In this document: in pieces, positions 26,861 to 35,682 of the stretch
How the letters are laid out: each line of letters begins with the position of its first letter
Position numbering within the stretch: position 1 is the first letter of the stretch
The notes under the pieces: generated by a model
Told to the model about the DNA's origin: nothing
Databases searched by the model: none
Seen by the model: only the letters and a program-made list of their open reading frames with translations
Assembly (NCBI GenBank): GCA_964521255.1
Contig: CAZFRM010000002.1
Location: 186,001-250,000 of the forward strand
Source of the DNA: ZC4RG29 sp964521255
GTDB lineage: Bacteria > Bacteroidota > Bacteroidia > Cytophagales > Cyclobacteriaceae
DNA: 64,000 nucleotides
Direction: 5' to 3'
Program-made: the position numbers and the translations under genes

Positions 26861-27546
26861 TACTAATTGTTCTGGCCACGTTATGGTCAGTCGATACGGT
26901 TGCCCAGGCCAAGCGTTGGGTTAGGAAAAATAATCCTAACTATGACGCAAAAAAAATATCATACGGTTTTTCGATCGGAATACACAGCTCAGCACTTCAA
27001 CTTAAATATTCAGATCAGTTTGTCACACCTGCATTTGATTCTGTTTATGCCGTCCAGCCGAGGTGGTCTTCAGGTTTTTCATTAGGATTCATCGTAAACT
27101 ACCGTGTGGCCGATTACCTTGATTTGAGATTAACACCCAAAGTTTCTTTTTATGAACATAAGGTGAGATATGTGTACACCAACCGGGATTGGATCGAAGA
27201 GTTAGTGGAGACAACCATGGTTGATTTTCCTATTCTTGCTAAGTATAAATCAGAGCGACGAGGAAACGTCCGCATGTATATGGTTGGCGGAATAACGCCA
27301 GGCATTGAAGCATCGGGCAAAAAAGATGTTGAAGGAAATACCAGTCACCTGGAATTGGACCGGTTTAATCTCAGCCTTGAAGGTGGCTTCGGGTTCGATC
27401 TTTATTATCCTCTTTTCAAGTTTTCACCTGAAATAAGATTTTCAAGAGGGCTGGTGGATATGCTTGCTAACACTACTAATATCTACGGCGCTCCATTGAA
27501 AGCTGCTTACATGAATACCGTCACCGTTTATTTATTATTTCAGTAA
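26809..27546 (+). CDS. porT: Type IX secretion outer-membrane protein PorT
   Basis: 245 residues. The signal peptide (KVILIVLATLWSVDTVAQA) is followed by a beta-barrel of the PorT type: ISYGFSIGIHSSALQLKYSD, SGFSLGFIVNYRVADYLDLRLTPKVSFYE, VDFPILAKYKSERRGNVRMYMVGG, FSPEIRFSRGLVDML. PorT is required for type IX protein secretion. The gene overlaps the end of ubiE by 52 bp, and ubiE-porT neighbourhood is known in other Bacteroidota. The ATG at 26809 starts the signal peptide region and is kept. Confidence 0.9.
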   Translation: MQIINLWNKFNIHWAKVILIVLATLWSVDTVAQAKRWVRKNNPNYDAKKISYGFSIGIHSSALQLKYSDQFVTPAFDSVYAVQPRWSSGFSLGFIVNYRVADYLDLRLTPKVSFYEHKVRYVYTNRDWIEELVETTMVDFPILAKYKSERRGNVRMYMVGGITPGIEASGKKDVEGNTSHLELDRFNLSLEGGFGFDLYYPLFKFSPEIRFSRGLVDMLANTTNIYGAPLKAAYMNTVTVYLLFQ

Positions 27547-27547
27547 C

Positions 27548-28306
27548 ATGCAGAAAAGAATTGCCCTTATAACGGGTGCCACATCAGGCATTGGCGAATC
27601 AACAGCACGCCTGTTAGCTAAAAATAATTTCCAACTTATCTTATGCGGCAGAAGGGCTGACAGACTTGCTAAACTCGGCGAGCAGCTTTCAACGTTAACC
27701 ACCATTTACACGCTTTCATTTGACATTCGTAACAGGAAGTCGGTCGAGCAAGCCTTTGCGTCATTACCAAACGAATGGAAAGCTATTGATGTCTTGATAA
27801 ACAATGCCGGTAATGCTCATGGGTTAGCTCCCGTGCAAACAGGAAACGTTGATGACTGGGATGCCATGATGGACATTAATGTTAAAGGATTGCTTTACAT
27901 TTCACGATTGGTAATTCCCGGAATGACGGAACGCAAAAACGGACACATCATTAACCTTGGTTCAATTGCAGGTAAGGAAGTTTATCCTAATGGCAATGCA
28001 TACTGCGCCAGTAAGTTTGCTGTCGATGCGCTTACACAAGGAATGAGGATGGATTTAAACTCCTTTGGAATAAAAGTTACTTCGATTAATCCCGGATTAG
28101 TAGAGACAGAATTTTCGCTGGTGCGTTTCAAAGGCGACATTGAAAAAGCAAAGACAGTATACAAAGGTATTCAACCTCTCACAGGTGATGATGTTGCCAA
28201 TGTAATCCTATATGTTTTACAACAACCTCCACACGTTGTACTTGCTGATATAACGATATTTCCAACGGCACAGGCCAGTGCTGCCATCGTTAATAGAAAC
28301 GGTTAA
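27548..28306 (+). CDS. Short-chain dehydrogenase/reductase (YdfG-like)
   Basis: 252 residues. It has the NAD(P) loop TGATSGIGESTARLL, an Arg pair (CGRRADR) that favours NADP, the NNAGNAHG motif and the catalytic Ser and Tyr-Lys in GSIAGKEVYPNGNAYCASKFAVDAL. The full pattern resembles NADP-dependent 3-hydroxy acid dehydrogenases (YdfG). The start codon lies 1 bp after the porT stop, so it belongs to the same operon. Confidence 0.92.
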   Translation: MQKRIALITGATSGIGESTARLLAKNNFQLILCGRRADRLAKLGEQLSTLTTIYTLSFDIRNRKSVEQAFASLPNEWKAIDVLINNAGNAHGLAPVQTGNVDDWDAMMDINVKGLLYISRLVIPGMTERKNGHIINLGSIAGKEVYPNGNAYCASKFAVDALTQGMRMDLNSFGIKVTSINPGLVETEFSLVRFKGDIEKAKTVYKGIQPLTGDDVANVILYVLQQPPHVVLADITIFPTAQASAAIVNRNG

Positions 28307-28357
28307 AAGAGAAAACTAAAAGTAAAATACTTATCCTGAAATTCATTGCGTCATTGA

Positions 28358-29140
28358 TCAAATATCCACCTGCTTCAAATATTGCTCAAACATTGTAATC
28401 TTTTTTGCATCAGAATTAGTAAACAGGAAGGGAGCAACATCCTCTGCCATTGCTTTCATATCCAGCTTACTGCAGGTATTGAGCAGTTGATCCTTCAGCG
28501 TTCTTGCATCATTGATTTTCAATTTGAGTTCCAGGTATCTATAATCAGGCTTTGCCCCTTTTGAAAGGAGGAAGACCACATCAAAAAAGTCACGTCCTTT
28601 TGATCGCCTTCGGTTGATGATGGTATAGCATTTCTGAGCAAGCAACAAATTTATCGGTGTTACCGGTATTTCAGTAAACACATCAAACTTGTTTAGTATG
28701 TGCTTATCGGGAGTAAATGGATAATGCTGTGGTTCGGCATCGAGTTGAATCAGAATTTTTTCAGCTATATGACCGGTCAACCCTTCGTTGAAAAGTAGTT
28801 TGGGGAATTTGATATAACAGTGAAACGCACTTTTGTAAACGGTTCTAATTTCAACTTCGTATCCATCGCGTTCAAGGTTTGTCTTTATCGTCTCCGAGAT
28901 TATATCAAAGTGATCTTCGGTTAAACCACTGTTATCAAAATCAAGGTGTTCCGAAAAACGCTGGTTGCCATGAACAATCCGCAAAGCTGTTCCTCCAAGA
29001 AAGCAAAGCTTTTGTCCATAGTCAGGTATATCAAAAATGATCTGAAGTATTTTGTATTGCAGGTATTCACGCAGAAGGAATTCGCGATGTACCCGCAACG
29101 GCTCCGGATAGAATGGAAGAATCTCATTGAGGTTAAGCAT
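28358..29140 (-). CDS. AbiEii-type nucleotidyltransferase toxin
   Basis: 260 residues. It has the nucleotidyltransferase-like motif I FLGGTALRIVHGNQRFSEHLDFD (usual RFSEDLDF; here the first Asp is replaced by His), and further NLLLAQKCYTIINRRRSKGRDFFDVVFLL, which matches motifs III-IV of the AbiEii/MenT family. In type IV AbiE systems this protein is bacteriostatic and can abort phage infection. Some relatives modify tRNA 3' ends. It overlaps the antitoxin gene by 8 bp, as in other AbiE loci. Confidence 0.88.
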   Translation of the reverse strand: MLNLNEILPFYPEPLRVHREFLLREYLQYKILQIIFDIPDYGQKLCFLGGTALRIVHGNQRFSEHLDFDNSGLTEDHFDIISETIKTNLERDGYEVEIRTVYKSAFHCYIKFPKLLFNEGLTGHIAEKILIQLDAEPQHYPFTPDKHILNKFDVFTEIPVTPINLLLAQKCYTIINRRRSKGRDFFDVVFLLSKGAKPDYRYLELKLKINDARTLKDQLLNTCSKLDMKAMAEDVAPFLFTNSDAKKITMFEQYLKQVDI

Positions 29141-29905
29141 GCTTCAGTAGTTGTTCCGTTACTATCTTCACTCTTTTCTCCAACGACTTATTCTTAAACA
29201 TCGCCAGGTAGTCTTGCAGCTTTTGTTTTTCGAGAAGGGATTTTAATTCCGCTACATTGAGCCGCAGGCTCTCTATATCTTCCAATGAATTGACGTCCGG
29301 ATTTAGGTAGAGATAGTCTAGAATCAGCTTCTCCGGTTCAGCCAATTTGTACATTGTGTTTTCAAAACTGACCAGGCGATAGCCAAACATCAGCGAAGGC
29401 TTTACATGCTTGTAAGAAAATGTAGCGATGTCTGTATTGAAATCTTGTGTCTTCAAGGATGTTATGGCTGTAATAGTGTAAACACCTTCTGGTATCAACC
29501 GGTAATGAGACATGGCCCATTGCAGGGAAATATAAGAAGGCGAATAAATGCGATTCGAAATAATCAGTAGTTCTTCCTGTCTTAGGATTTTGGCGAAGAC
29601 ATACCAGCGGTTTATGACCCGGCAGATGTAGCCCTTTTGCTGCCACTCCACCAGTCGCCTGGCATCAAAGCNNNNNNNNNNNNNNNNNNNNNNNNNNNNN
29701 NNNNNNNNNNNNNNNNNNNNNNNNNNNNNNNNNNNNNNNNNNNNNNNNNNNNNNNNNNNNNNNNNNNNNNNACCCGGCAGATGTAGCCCTTTTGCTGCCA
29801 CTCCACCAGTCGCCTGGCATCAAAGCTGGAATCCCACTTACGGATATCCTGCGTAGAGAAGACCAGAAAGGGTTCAAAGTGTTTTTTGAAGTCCAGAAAC
29901 AGCAT
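29133..29905 (-). CDS. AbiEi-type antitoxin, interrupted only by an assembly gap
   Basis: As given, the gene is broken by 100 Ns at 29672-29771. The 55 bp left of the gap (29617-29671) and right of it (29772-29826) are identical. Removing one copy and the Ns (155 nt) restores one continuous frame of 205 residues that starts MLFLDFKKHFEPFLVF and runs through FDARRLVEWQQKGYICRVIN into RWYVFAKILRQEELL. It has the winged-helix N-terminus and the C-terminal domain with SYISLQWAMSHYRLIPEGV and LAEPEKLILDYLY of AbiEi regulators. It should repress its own operon and counter the AbiEii protein. Confidence 0.85.
29617..29826. other. Scaffold gap of 100 N flanked by a 55-bp duplicate
   Basis: N bases at 29672-29771 are exactly 100, a default for gaps of unknown size. 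The two flanks share 55 identical bases (29617-29671 and 29772-29826). Contig ends that overlap but were not merged explain both facts, and the gene frame supports zero missing sequence. Confidence 0.9.
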
Positions 29906-30040
29906 TTATGTTTCCATTTATTGTTAAAAATAACAATTTTTAGAAATATATTAATACCAAACAGAAAGCTTTGTTAATGGAGATTTGAATGAGTTGGCGG
30001 AAAGAAGAAAGCTTGTTTATCTTCCGATGATCAGTGCCAG

Positions 30041-30076
30041 CTTAAAACAAAAGAGCCTTGCCATATAGCAAAGCTC
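30041..30076 (-). terminator. Terminator of the signalling block
   Basis: On the minus strand GAGCTTTGC and GCAAGGCTC form a stem with one internal mismatch, followed by TTTTGTTTT. It lies 27 bp after the stop of the last gene (30103). Confidence 0.7.
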
Positions 30077-30102
30077 CCTGGATTTTTATGACTAAATATT
30101 TT

Positions 30103-30522
30103 CTATCGTTTAAAACCTAATGCGCTACCGCCACAGTTGGTTGTAGAACCATCAAAAGAATATTGAATGTAGTAGATGCCTGTTGTATTACAAGGATATG
30201 CAATAGCACTGATAAATTGACCATTCACTTTGCTGGTGGCAACTTTATTGCGATTCGAATCAAAAAGGCTAACAACTATGCCATCCGTTTCTTGACCGGT
30301 AGAGCAGATGTTGATCATGTATTGTGTTCCTTTTGTAAATACATAGGAGTACTCAACAAAATCTTTGGAACTCTTTTCAACCTTATAGCTTTTCAAAAAG
30401 TTAAAACCCGCGGCTAGTTTAGGAATACACTGGTTGCTAAAAGATTCCGCGTTACACTGGGCAACTACTTCCAATGCGTTCAATATAAAGAGTGATAAAA
30501 TAAAAAAGGCAAACTTTTTCAT
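30103..30522 (-). CDS. Small secreted protein of unknown function
   Basis: 139 residues. A signal peptide (MKKFAFFILSLFILNALEVVAQ) is followed by Cys residues at CNAESFSNQC and a CNTTGIYYIQYSF segment ending in CGGSALGFKR. The mature part reads as a beta sandwich of about 110 residues, with four cysteines that could form disulfides. It is separated from the lipoprotein gene by 5 bp and ends the minus-strand signalling block. No family was recognised. Confidence 0.75.
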   Translation of the reverse strand: MKKFAFFILSLFILNALEVVAQCNAESFSNQCIPKLAAGFNFLKSYKVEKSSKDFVEYSYVFTKGTQYMINICSTGQETDGIVVSLFDSNRNKVATSKVNGQFISAIAYPCNTTGIYYIQYSFDGSTTNCGGSALGFKR

Positions 30523-30527
30523 ACTTG

Positions 30528-31433
30528 TTAGCTTATTATCTTGTTTCGGATATTACCTACGGTAGTTCTGATGTTCTCAATGTCCTCATTCGTTATGTCG
30601 ATCGTGCTTGAGCTGTTGTCTTTTATTACCATTACACCATCAACGACTTCAAATGTAGACTCCTTGTAGGTATAAGTAATGTTCACCTTATCGTATATTT
30701 TCTTCAGCTCCTCCATATCCGCCAACAATGATGCCATATTCTGATCCCTGTCTTTGTAGAAGGACAATAACAGCATGATGTTTTCAAGGATAATTTTTTG
30801 TTCACCAATCGTCTCCTGTAACTTTTTATTGCTGGTATTCAATTTTGCAACCTGGCAAGTAATGTGCAATGCTTCTAACCATCCTCCAGTCAATAGAAGT
30901 ACACTTAAGTTAGCTCTGCTTTGTGTCTGCAGATAGTGGTTTATCGTATTGAAGTTTTGTGTAGTGATCAGTAATAAGGAGTCAAGGTTTTTACTGTTCG
31001 ATGCTAACCGGCCAATCGTCTCTACATCAAAAAACTGACCTATGCTCAAACCATCGGCAAGTGTTTTAATAGAAGCGATATACTTTAAACCATCCTGGTT
31101 CTGTTCGTAAATGTTAGTGTAACCGAGGTCGGTTCCGTATATGCCGAGGTTTAAAGCTTTCTGATGATTGCTATTGTACCTCGAAATATTATCCGGCGAA
31201 TTCAGATAAGATGCATTGTATTTTTTATCTGTTTCTTTTAGCAGAACAGAGATTTCCAATGGACTTGGAATCTGTTCCAATATGCTCCCGATCACTTCTT
31301 CTGAAATAGTCGGGCCCTCTGCTTTCGCTGAGTCCAGCCCCTCCAGAAAACTCTGATCGTCCGATTTTTTCTCGGAGCCACAGGCGCTGAAGAGAAGAAG
31401 TGCCAGCACAAGACTAGTCGATATAATTCTCAT
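30528..31433 (-). CDS. Lipoprotein of unknown function, helical
   Basis: 301 residues. The signal peptide ends with lipobox LFSAC, followed by GSEKKSDDQS. The rest is mainly alpha-helical with a Ser/Asn-rich central part (LTGGWLEALHITCQVA is conserved-looking) and a C-terminus of charged residues. No known domain was recognised. It follows the ABC transporter gene by 69 bp and precedes the small secreted protein by 5 bp. This placement suggests an extracytoplasmic partner of the transporter. Confidence 0.75.
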   Translation of the reverse strand: MRIISTSLVLALLLFSACGSEKKSDDQSFLEGLDSAKAEGPTISEEVIGSILEQIPSPLEISVLLKETDKKYNASYLNSPDNISRYNSNHQKALNLGIYGTDLGYTNIYEQNQDGLKYIASIKTLADGLSIGQFFDVETIGRLASNSKNLDSLLLITTQNFNTINHYLQTQSRANLSVLLLTGGWLEALHITCQVAKLNTSNKKLQETIGEQKIILENIMLLLSFYKDRDQNMASLLADMEELKKIYDKVNITYTYKESTFEVVDGVMVIKDNSSSTIDITNEDIENIRTTVGNIRNKIIS

Positions 31434-31502
31434 AGGTTATAAAATTAGTCTATTACAAAATTAAAAATTCAGCAATCCCAGCCAAAAAATTACACCTTAT
31501 AC

Positions 31503-34500
31503 TCATTTCTTTTTACCAAAGTCAATTTTACCCAGCGATTCTACCAACTTTCTGAAAACTTCAAAATACAGTGTACCATAGCAGAAGGCAGCCATTAACC
31601 AAATGACCAGCAGATTAAATGAATACGTTTCTACCAATGATCCAAAAAGATTTTTCCGCGGGGCAAAAAAGTGTGCCCGATAGTCAAGCGGTCCGGATGG
31701 TTTGGGGTCAACAAACACCGGGTTGATCTGTTGAATCAACTTCCCGTTATATTCTACTATCCTGTTCTTTTCCTTCACATTTTTTACAAGATCCGCCAGG
31801 TTATCGTTGTAGTATAAATTCTTCAACACATTCAGGTTGTAACCCTTCTTGTGCTGATCATCGTACATTTTCTTTTCACGAACAGATACAATTGTGTTGT
31901 ACGCCCCTTGATAAAATTTCTTATAACCCTCAAAGTAAGTCTCTAATGAAGCATTCATATCAGGGGTGAAATCTTCCACTGTCCAGTCCTTGTTCAGATT
32001 AAGTTTCTCCAATCCATTTTTAACAAACCTTTCTTCACGGAGATTAGATTGTATTATATCTATGTCTTTCTGAATAATTTGTTTTACCGAATCATTTTTG
32101 CTTTCAATATTATCCGCAATAAACTTTCTCCTTGTATTTAATTCATCCATCAGGAAGGATGCCTTAAAGTCTGCCAGCGCTTCTTTCTCGTCAAGTTCAA
32201 AATAGGGTTTTTCGTATGAATTGTTTTTGAAATTATAAACCGCTAACGCTTCGAAGGCCCAGCGTGACACCATAAGATCAGCTACAACAGGAACCTTGCC
32301 CTTCGTACTGATAACGTGGTGAAGCTTGTCAAAATTAAAAAGCAAACCACTCAGTATCATCTGTGGAATCAGCAATAAAGGAATCATTATATAAACCGTT
32401 ACAGCAGAGTTAAATGCGGAAGAAACATTCAATCCCAATACGCTGGCAAAGCATGATGTGCTGAAAAGAACAATCCAAAAAGGAATAAGCATTCGCCATT
32501 CGATTTCAAGAATCAAATTTCCGATAAGCACAAAACTGAAGGTCTGAATTGCCGAAATCGTAAACAGAATGATCAGCTTTGACAATAAGTAACTATTCCA
32601 GCTCAGGTTAAGAAAAGATTCACGTTTTAATATTTTTCGATCACGAATAATTTCTTCAGCACTCACCGTTAACCCCATGAAAAGGGCAACGACAATACTC
32701 ATCAATAAAAAGGCTGGAAAATTTTCGTTGAACCGGAAGAAATATTCTTTTCCTCCAGGTGCACTTCTGTACTTTGTGATGATCGCTAAAATGAAAGCAA
32801 GCAGTGGAGCTTCCAACAAGTTAATAAGGAGGTATTGCTTATTGCTAAGTTTTGATAATGTATCTCTAACCGTAAAGATTAAAGTTTGCTTGAATTTATT
32901 AGGCAAATTCAATGAATGGGGAGGCTCTTCTTTTACATCTTCTACTTTCGGAAGTTTGAACCTTTCACCATACCATTCGTGCCATTGTACAGGCGTGATC
33001 TTTCGTTTGCTGGTAGGCTGGCCGTATTCGTCCACCACTTTAGCTTCAATGATATTGAATATCTGTTCCGGGTTTACATTACCACAGGTTTCACACTGGC
33101 CGCGGTTACTGTCCACCTGTAAGGTAGATTTTTTAAAGTAGGTCACCGCTTCAACGGGAGGGCCATAGTAAGCCGGGTAACCACCGGTATCCATGATGAT
33201 CATCTTATCAAACATCTTGTAGATGTCTGATGATGGTTGGTGAATGACAACGAAGATCAGCTTACCCTTCAGCGACAATTCTTTCAGTAAGTCAATTACA
33301 TTTTCTGAATCTCGTGATGACAAGCCTGATGTTGGTTCATCAAGAAAAAGAATAGCAGGTTCACGTATAAGTTCTAATGCAATGTTCAGTCTCTTACGTT
33401 GCCCACCACTGATGGTCTTGTCAAGGGCACTACCTACTTTTAAATCTTTTCGCTGATCGAGGCCAAGATTTTCCAGCACCTCCATAGTACGCTTCACAAG
33501 TTGCTCTTCGGTAAAATTGGCAAAGCACAACTTCGCGTTGTAGTAAAGGTTTTCGAACACCGTAAGTTCTTCAATGAGCAGATCATCTTGTGACACATAA
33601 CCAATCACACCATGAATTCTGTCTTTCTGCTCATGAATCTCAAATCCATTGATAAGTATTTTTCCTTGTGTAGGTTTTACCAGGCCAGCCAGTACATTCA
33701 GCAACGTGGTCTTTCCGGCGCCACTTGCCCCCATTATACCAATGAGTTTACCGGGACCTTCTGATATTTTGACGTTTCGAAGACCAATAGCCCCATTGGG
33801 AAACCGAAGTTCATCAATGGTGGCGTTAAAAGAAAGTTTGGTTGTTTTTAGTTCTTCATTAAAATTAGCTACGAGGTCACTATAGTAGAGCGCATCACCC
33901 GCCTGTGTTTTGATGGTACTGCCATGTGAAAAAAGATACACCCGGTTAGGCGGCATCATAAAACCATTCAGCAAAGTAGATTCATTGCCGAGGTATTTTG
34001 TGAAGTACATCTCCACACTCTGCACGCGCATAAATACAAGCGTGCCCTCGATGTGACCATGTACATGTTTATACTGTGAATGCTCAGGCGCTTTCTCAAG
34101 TGAGTTGACCTGCAATATATCTCCGTAATTTATTTTGGAAGCCTCTTCTTTGATTACGAAGTTCTCAATGAGTGCATACTCATCTTTTTCAATATTAAAA
34201 ACAGTGGAGACGGTATTAATGATCTCCATCCGTTGTGATGTGAAATTTTTATCCGTGCTGACCAGCTCCAGTAGTTTTATAAGCACTACTACTTTTTGCT
34301 TTTGCGTCAGCGTTTTGTTGATCTTTTTACATATCCCTAACGTCTTAACAGAGTCTTTTACGGAAGTTAGTTTCTTCTTTCCTTCCTCCTCTTCTTTACC
34401 GTATTCTGAAAATTGGTCGTATAAGGCGAGATATTCTTTTACAGAATCCTGATCAAGTTCCGTTTGGAAAAAAGTGATAACGAACTGCCGCTCACCTTCC

Positions 34501-34571
34501 GTAACACCGCTATCCTGTTTGGTGATGATAGCAAAAAGTTGTGTTAACGCTTTAAGAATTTCCTCACTCAT
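31503..34571 (-). CDS. ABCG-like ATPase-permease with TerB-like N-terminus
   Basis: 1022 residues. Residues 1-140 resemble TerB-like helical domains (LLELVSTDKNFTSQRMEIINTVSTVFNI). Residues 150-240 are beta-rich and unassigned. The ATPase has Walker A GASGAGKTT near residue 280, signature ISGGQRKRLNIALEL and Walker B FLDEPTSGLSS, the White/ABCG pattern. A CETC motif lies after the ATPase (QCETCGNV). About six membrane helices follow from residue 590 (ABC2 type), with an extracytoplasmic insertion of nearly 200 residues rich in Lys and Asn before the last helix. It is probably an exporter or a membrane-remodelling machine. It lies in the same strand and block as SiaB and SiaC genes. Confidence 0.87.
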   Translation of the reverse strand: MSEEILKALTQLFAIITKQDSGVTEGERQFVITFFQTELDQDSVKEYLALYDQFSEYGKEEEEGKKKLTSVKDSVKTLGICKKINKTLTQKQKVVVLIKLLELVSTDKNFTSQRMEIINTVSTVFNIEKDEYALIENFVIKEEASKINYGDILQVNSLEKAPEHSQYKHVHGHIEGTLVFMRVQSVEMYFTKYLGNESTLLNGFMMPPNRVYLFSHGSTIKTQAGDALYYSDLVANFNEELKTTKLSFNATIDELRFPNGAIGLRNVKISEGPGKLIGIMGASGAGKTTLLNVLAGLVKPTQGKILINGFEIHEQKDRIHGVIGYVSQDDLLIEELTVFENLYYNAKLCFANFTEEQLVKRTMEVLENLGLDQRKDLKVGSALDKTISGGQRKRLNIALELIREPAILFLDEPTSGLSSRDSENVIDLLKELSLKGKLIFVVIHQPSSDIYKMFDKMIIMDTGGYPAYYGPPVEAVTYFKKSTLQVDSNRGQCETCGNVNPEQIFNIIEAKVVDEYGQPTSKRKITPVQWHEWYGERFKLPKVEDVKEEPPHSLNLPNKFKQTLIFTVRDTLSKLSNKQYLLINLLEAPLLAFILAIITKYRSAPGGKEYFFRFNENFPAFLLMSIVVALFMGLTVSAEEIIRDRKILKRESFLNLSWNSYLLSKLIILFTISAIQTFSFVLIGNLILEIEWRMLIPFWIVLFSTSCFASVLGLNVSSAFNSAVTVYIMIPLLLIPQMILSGLLFNFDKLHHVISTKGKVPVVADLMVSRWAFEALAVYNFKNNSYEKPYFELDEKEALADFKASFLMDELNTRRKFIADNIESKNDSVKQIIQKDIDIIQSNLREERFVKNGLEKLNLNKDWTVEDFTPDMNASLETYFEGYKKFYQGAYNTIVSVREKKMYDDQHKKGYNLNVLKNLYYNDNLADLVKNVKEKNRIVEYNGKLIQQINPVFVDPKPSGPLDYRAHFFAPRKNLFGSLVETYSFNLLVIWLMAAFCYGTLYFEVFRKLVESLGKIDFGKKK

Positions 34572-34589
34572 AGGTCATATTAAAAAATG

Positions 34590-34631
34590 TCGGTTAGCGG
34601 TTATCTATCTGCAACGATAACCGGTAACCGA
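34590..34631. repeat. Intergenic inverted repeat inside the signalling block
   Basis: TCGGTTAGCGGTTATC (34590-34605) pairs in 15 of 16 positions with 34616-34631 across a 10-base loop. It lies between the SiaC-like gene and the ABC gene and could lower expression or stabilise the mRNA of the upstream part. Confidence 0.55.
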
Positions 34632-34653
34632 TAATGTATTTTGAAACAAGCGA

Positions 34654-35016
34654 TTAATACGTCTTGAATTCAAAAGGGATTTCAACCAACTCAGAAAATT
34701 CCTGGCCGGCTTCTTCCATATCCTCATCATCTTCGTGGAAGTACCACAGAATCTTCATACCCTTGATATCCTCTAAAGCAGAAAGAACATCAAGAATCAA
34801 TTTAGATGAAGCTGTGTTGAAGTATTCAAGTTTGAATACAAAATCTGTTGACGCATTAGAGTCTTTACTGTAATTACCAATCCACTCCAATACCGGACGG
34901 TAAAACTCCGCAGAATCTTCCGGGAGCGAACGACCTGAGATTTCAAAAATGCCATTCTTTTTGTCCAGCATTATTTTAGGAGTATCTTCAGTTCCTTCCA
35001 GTTTTAATATTTCCAT
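34654..35016 (-). CDS. SiaC-family regulatory phosphoprotein (DUF1987)
   Basis: 120 residues. It begins MEILKLEGTEDTPKIMLDKKNGIFEISGRSLPEDS and contains FNTASSK near residue 68, the place of the phosphorylated Thr in Pseudomonas SiaC. In the SiaABCD pathway SiaB phosphorylates SiaC, SiaA dephosphorylates it, and free SiaC activates the diguanylate cyclase SiaD. No cyclase is encoded in this window, so the partner here may differ. It lies 31 bp after the SiaB gene. Confidence 0.9.
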   Translation of the reverse strand: MEILKLEGTEDTPKIMLDKKNGIFEISGRSLPEDSAEFYRPVLEWIGNYSKDSNASTDFVFKLEYFNTASSKLILDVLSALEDIKGMKILWYFHEDDEDMEEAGQEFSELVEIPFEFKTY

Positions 35017-35047
35017 GATCTATACAAAGTTTTAATAGGTTCAAAAA

Positions 35048-35599
35048 TCAGTTTTCACTTTCACGTGGCACATTTACTTTCAAACAGAAAAAGAAATAAT
35101 CTGCAGACATTTCAGGGAATTCGTACTCAAGTTTCGCACCTGACTTGCGTGCCATGTCAACAAAACCCAGCCCTGCTCCACCTTTATCAGAGATGGTCGT
35201 GTTCTTGATAATCTCTTTGTACAGGTCTTTCAATCCATCCTTATCAAGACTGTTGATGTGCTCCAGTGTTTTCTCAAGCTTTGGCATGTTGCTCTTCCGT
35301 ATAGGATTACCTGCCATAATGGAAAACCGGTCTTTTTCTTTTCCGATAAGAAAGATAGCCGTGTGGCTATGAACACCCCCGTCTATTAGCTCATCGCTAT
35401 GTTTAACGATATTCTGCAGGGCTTCTACCATCACGTTGAAAACCTTGCGTTTGATGCTGGATTCCTCTCCGGTTGAGTCAAGGTTACGTTCCGCCATAGC
35501 GAGGATCGACTTCGTCGTTTCCTGTGTGAACTCGCCTTGATAAACCAGGATCAGTTTCTGAGACATCATGGTTCGGTGCAGGTCATAAATAAAATTCAT
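35048..35599 (-). CDS. SiaB-family protein kinase
   Basis: 183 residues with an ATPase-like (GHKL/HATPase_c) fold: VFNVMVEALQNIVKHSDE holds the N-box, GGAGLGFVDMARKSGAKLEYEF the glycine loop. It matches the SiaB family (DUF6272), kinases of the SiaC phosphoprotein. Start at ATG 35597-35599; a second Met pair lies at codons 11-12. It lies between the SpoIIE-type phosphatase gene (83 bp) and the SiaC gene (31 bp). Confidence 0.9.
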   Translation of the reverse strand: MNFIYDLHRTMMSQKLILVYQGEFTQETTKSILAMAERNLDSTGEESSIKRKVFNVMVEALQNIVKHSDELIDGGVHSHTAIFLIGKEKDRFSIMAGNPIRKSNMPKLEKTLEHINSLDKDGLKDLYKEIIKNTTISDKGGAGLGFVDMARKSGAKLEYEFPEMSADYFFFCLKVNVPRESEN

Positions 35600-35682
35600 G
35601 CGTCTAAGAGAATTTGTAAATTGCTAAGATATTAAGTTTTATAAAATCTATTGGTTTTGAGACATTTAAATGACTAAATGCC

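Noticed and set aside
29617..29826. Tandem duplication inside the AbiEi gene
   Set aside because: The copies are identical over exactly 55 bp and separated by exactly 100 Ns, and one copy alone gives a perfect frame. An assembly overlap is the simpler explanation.
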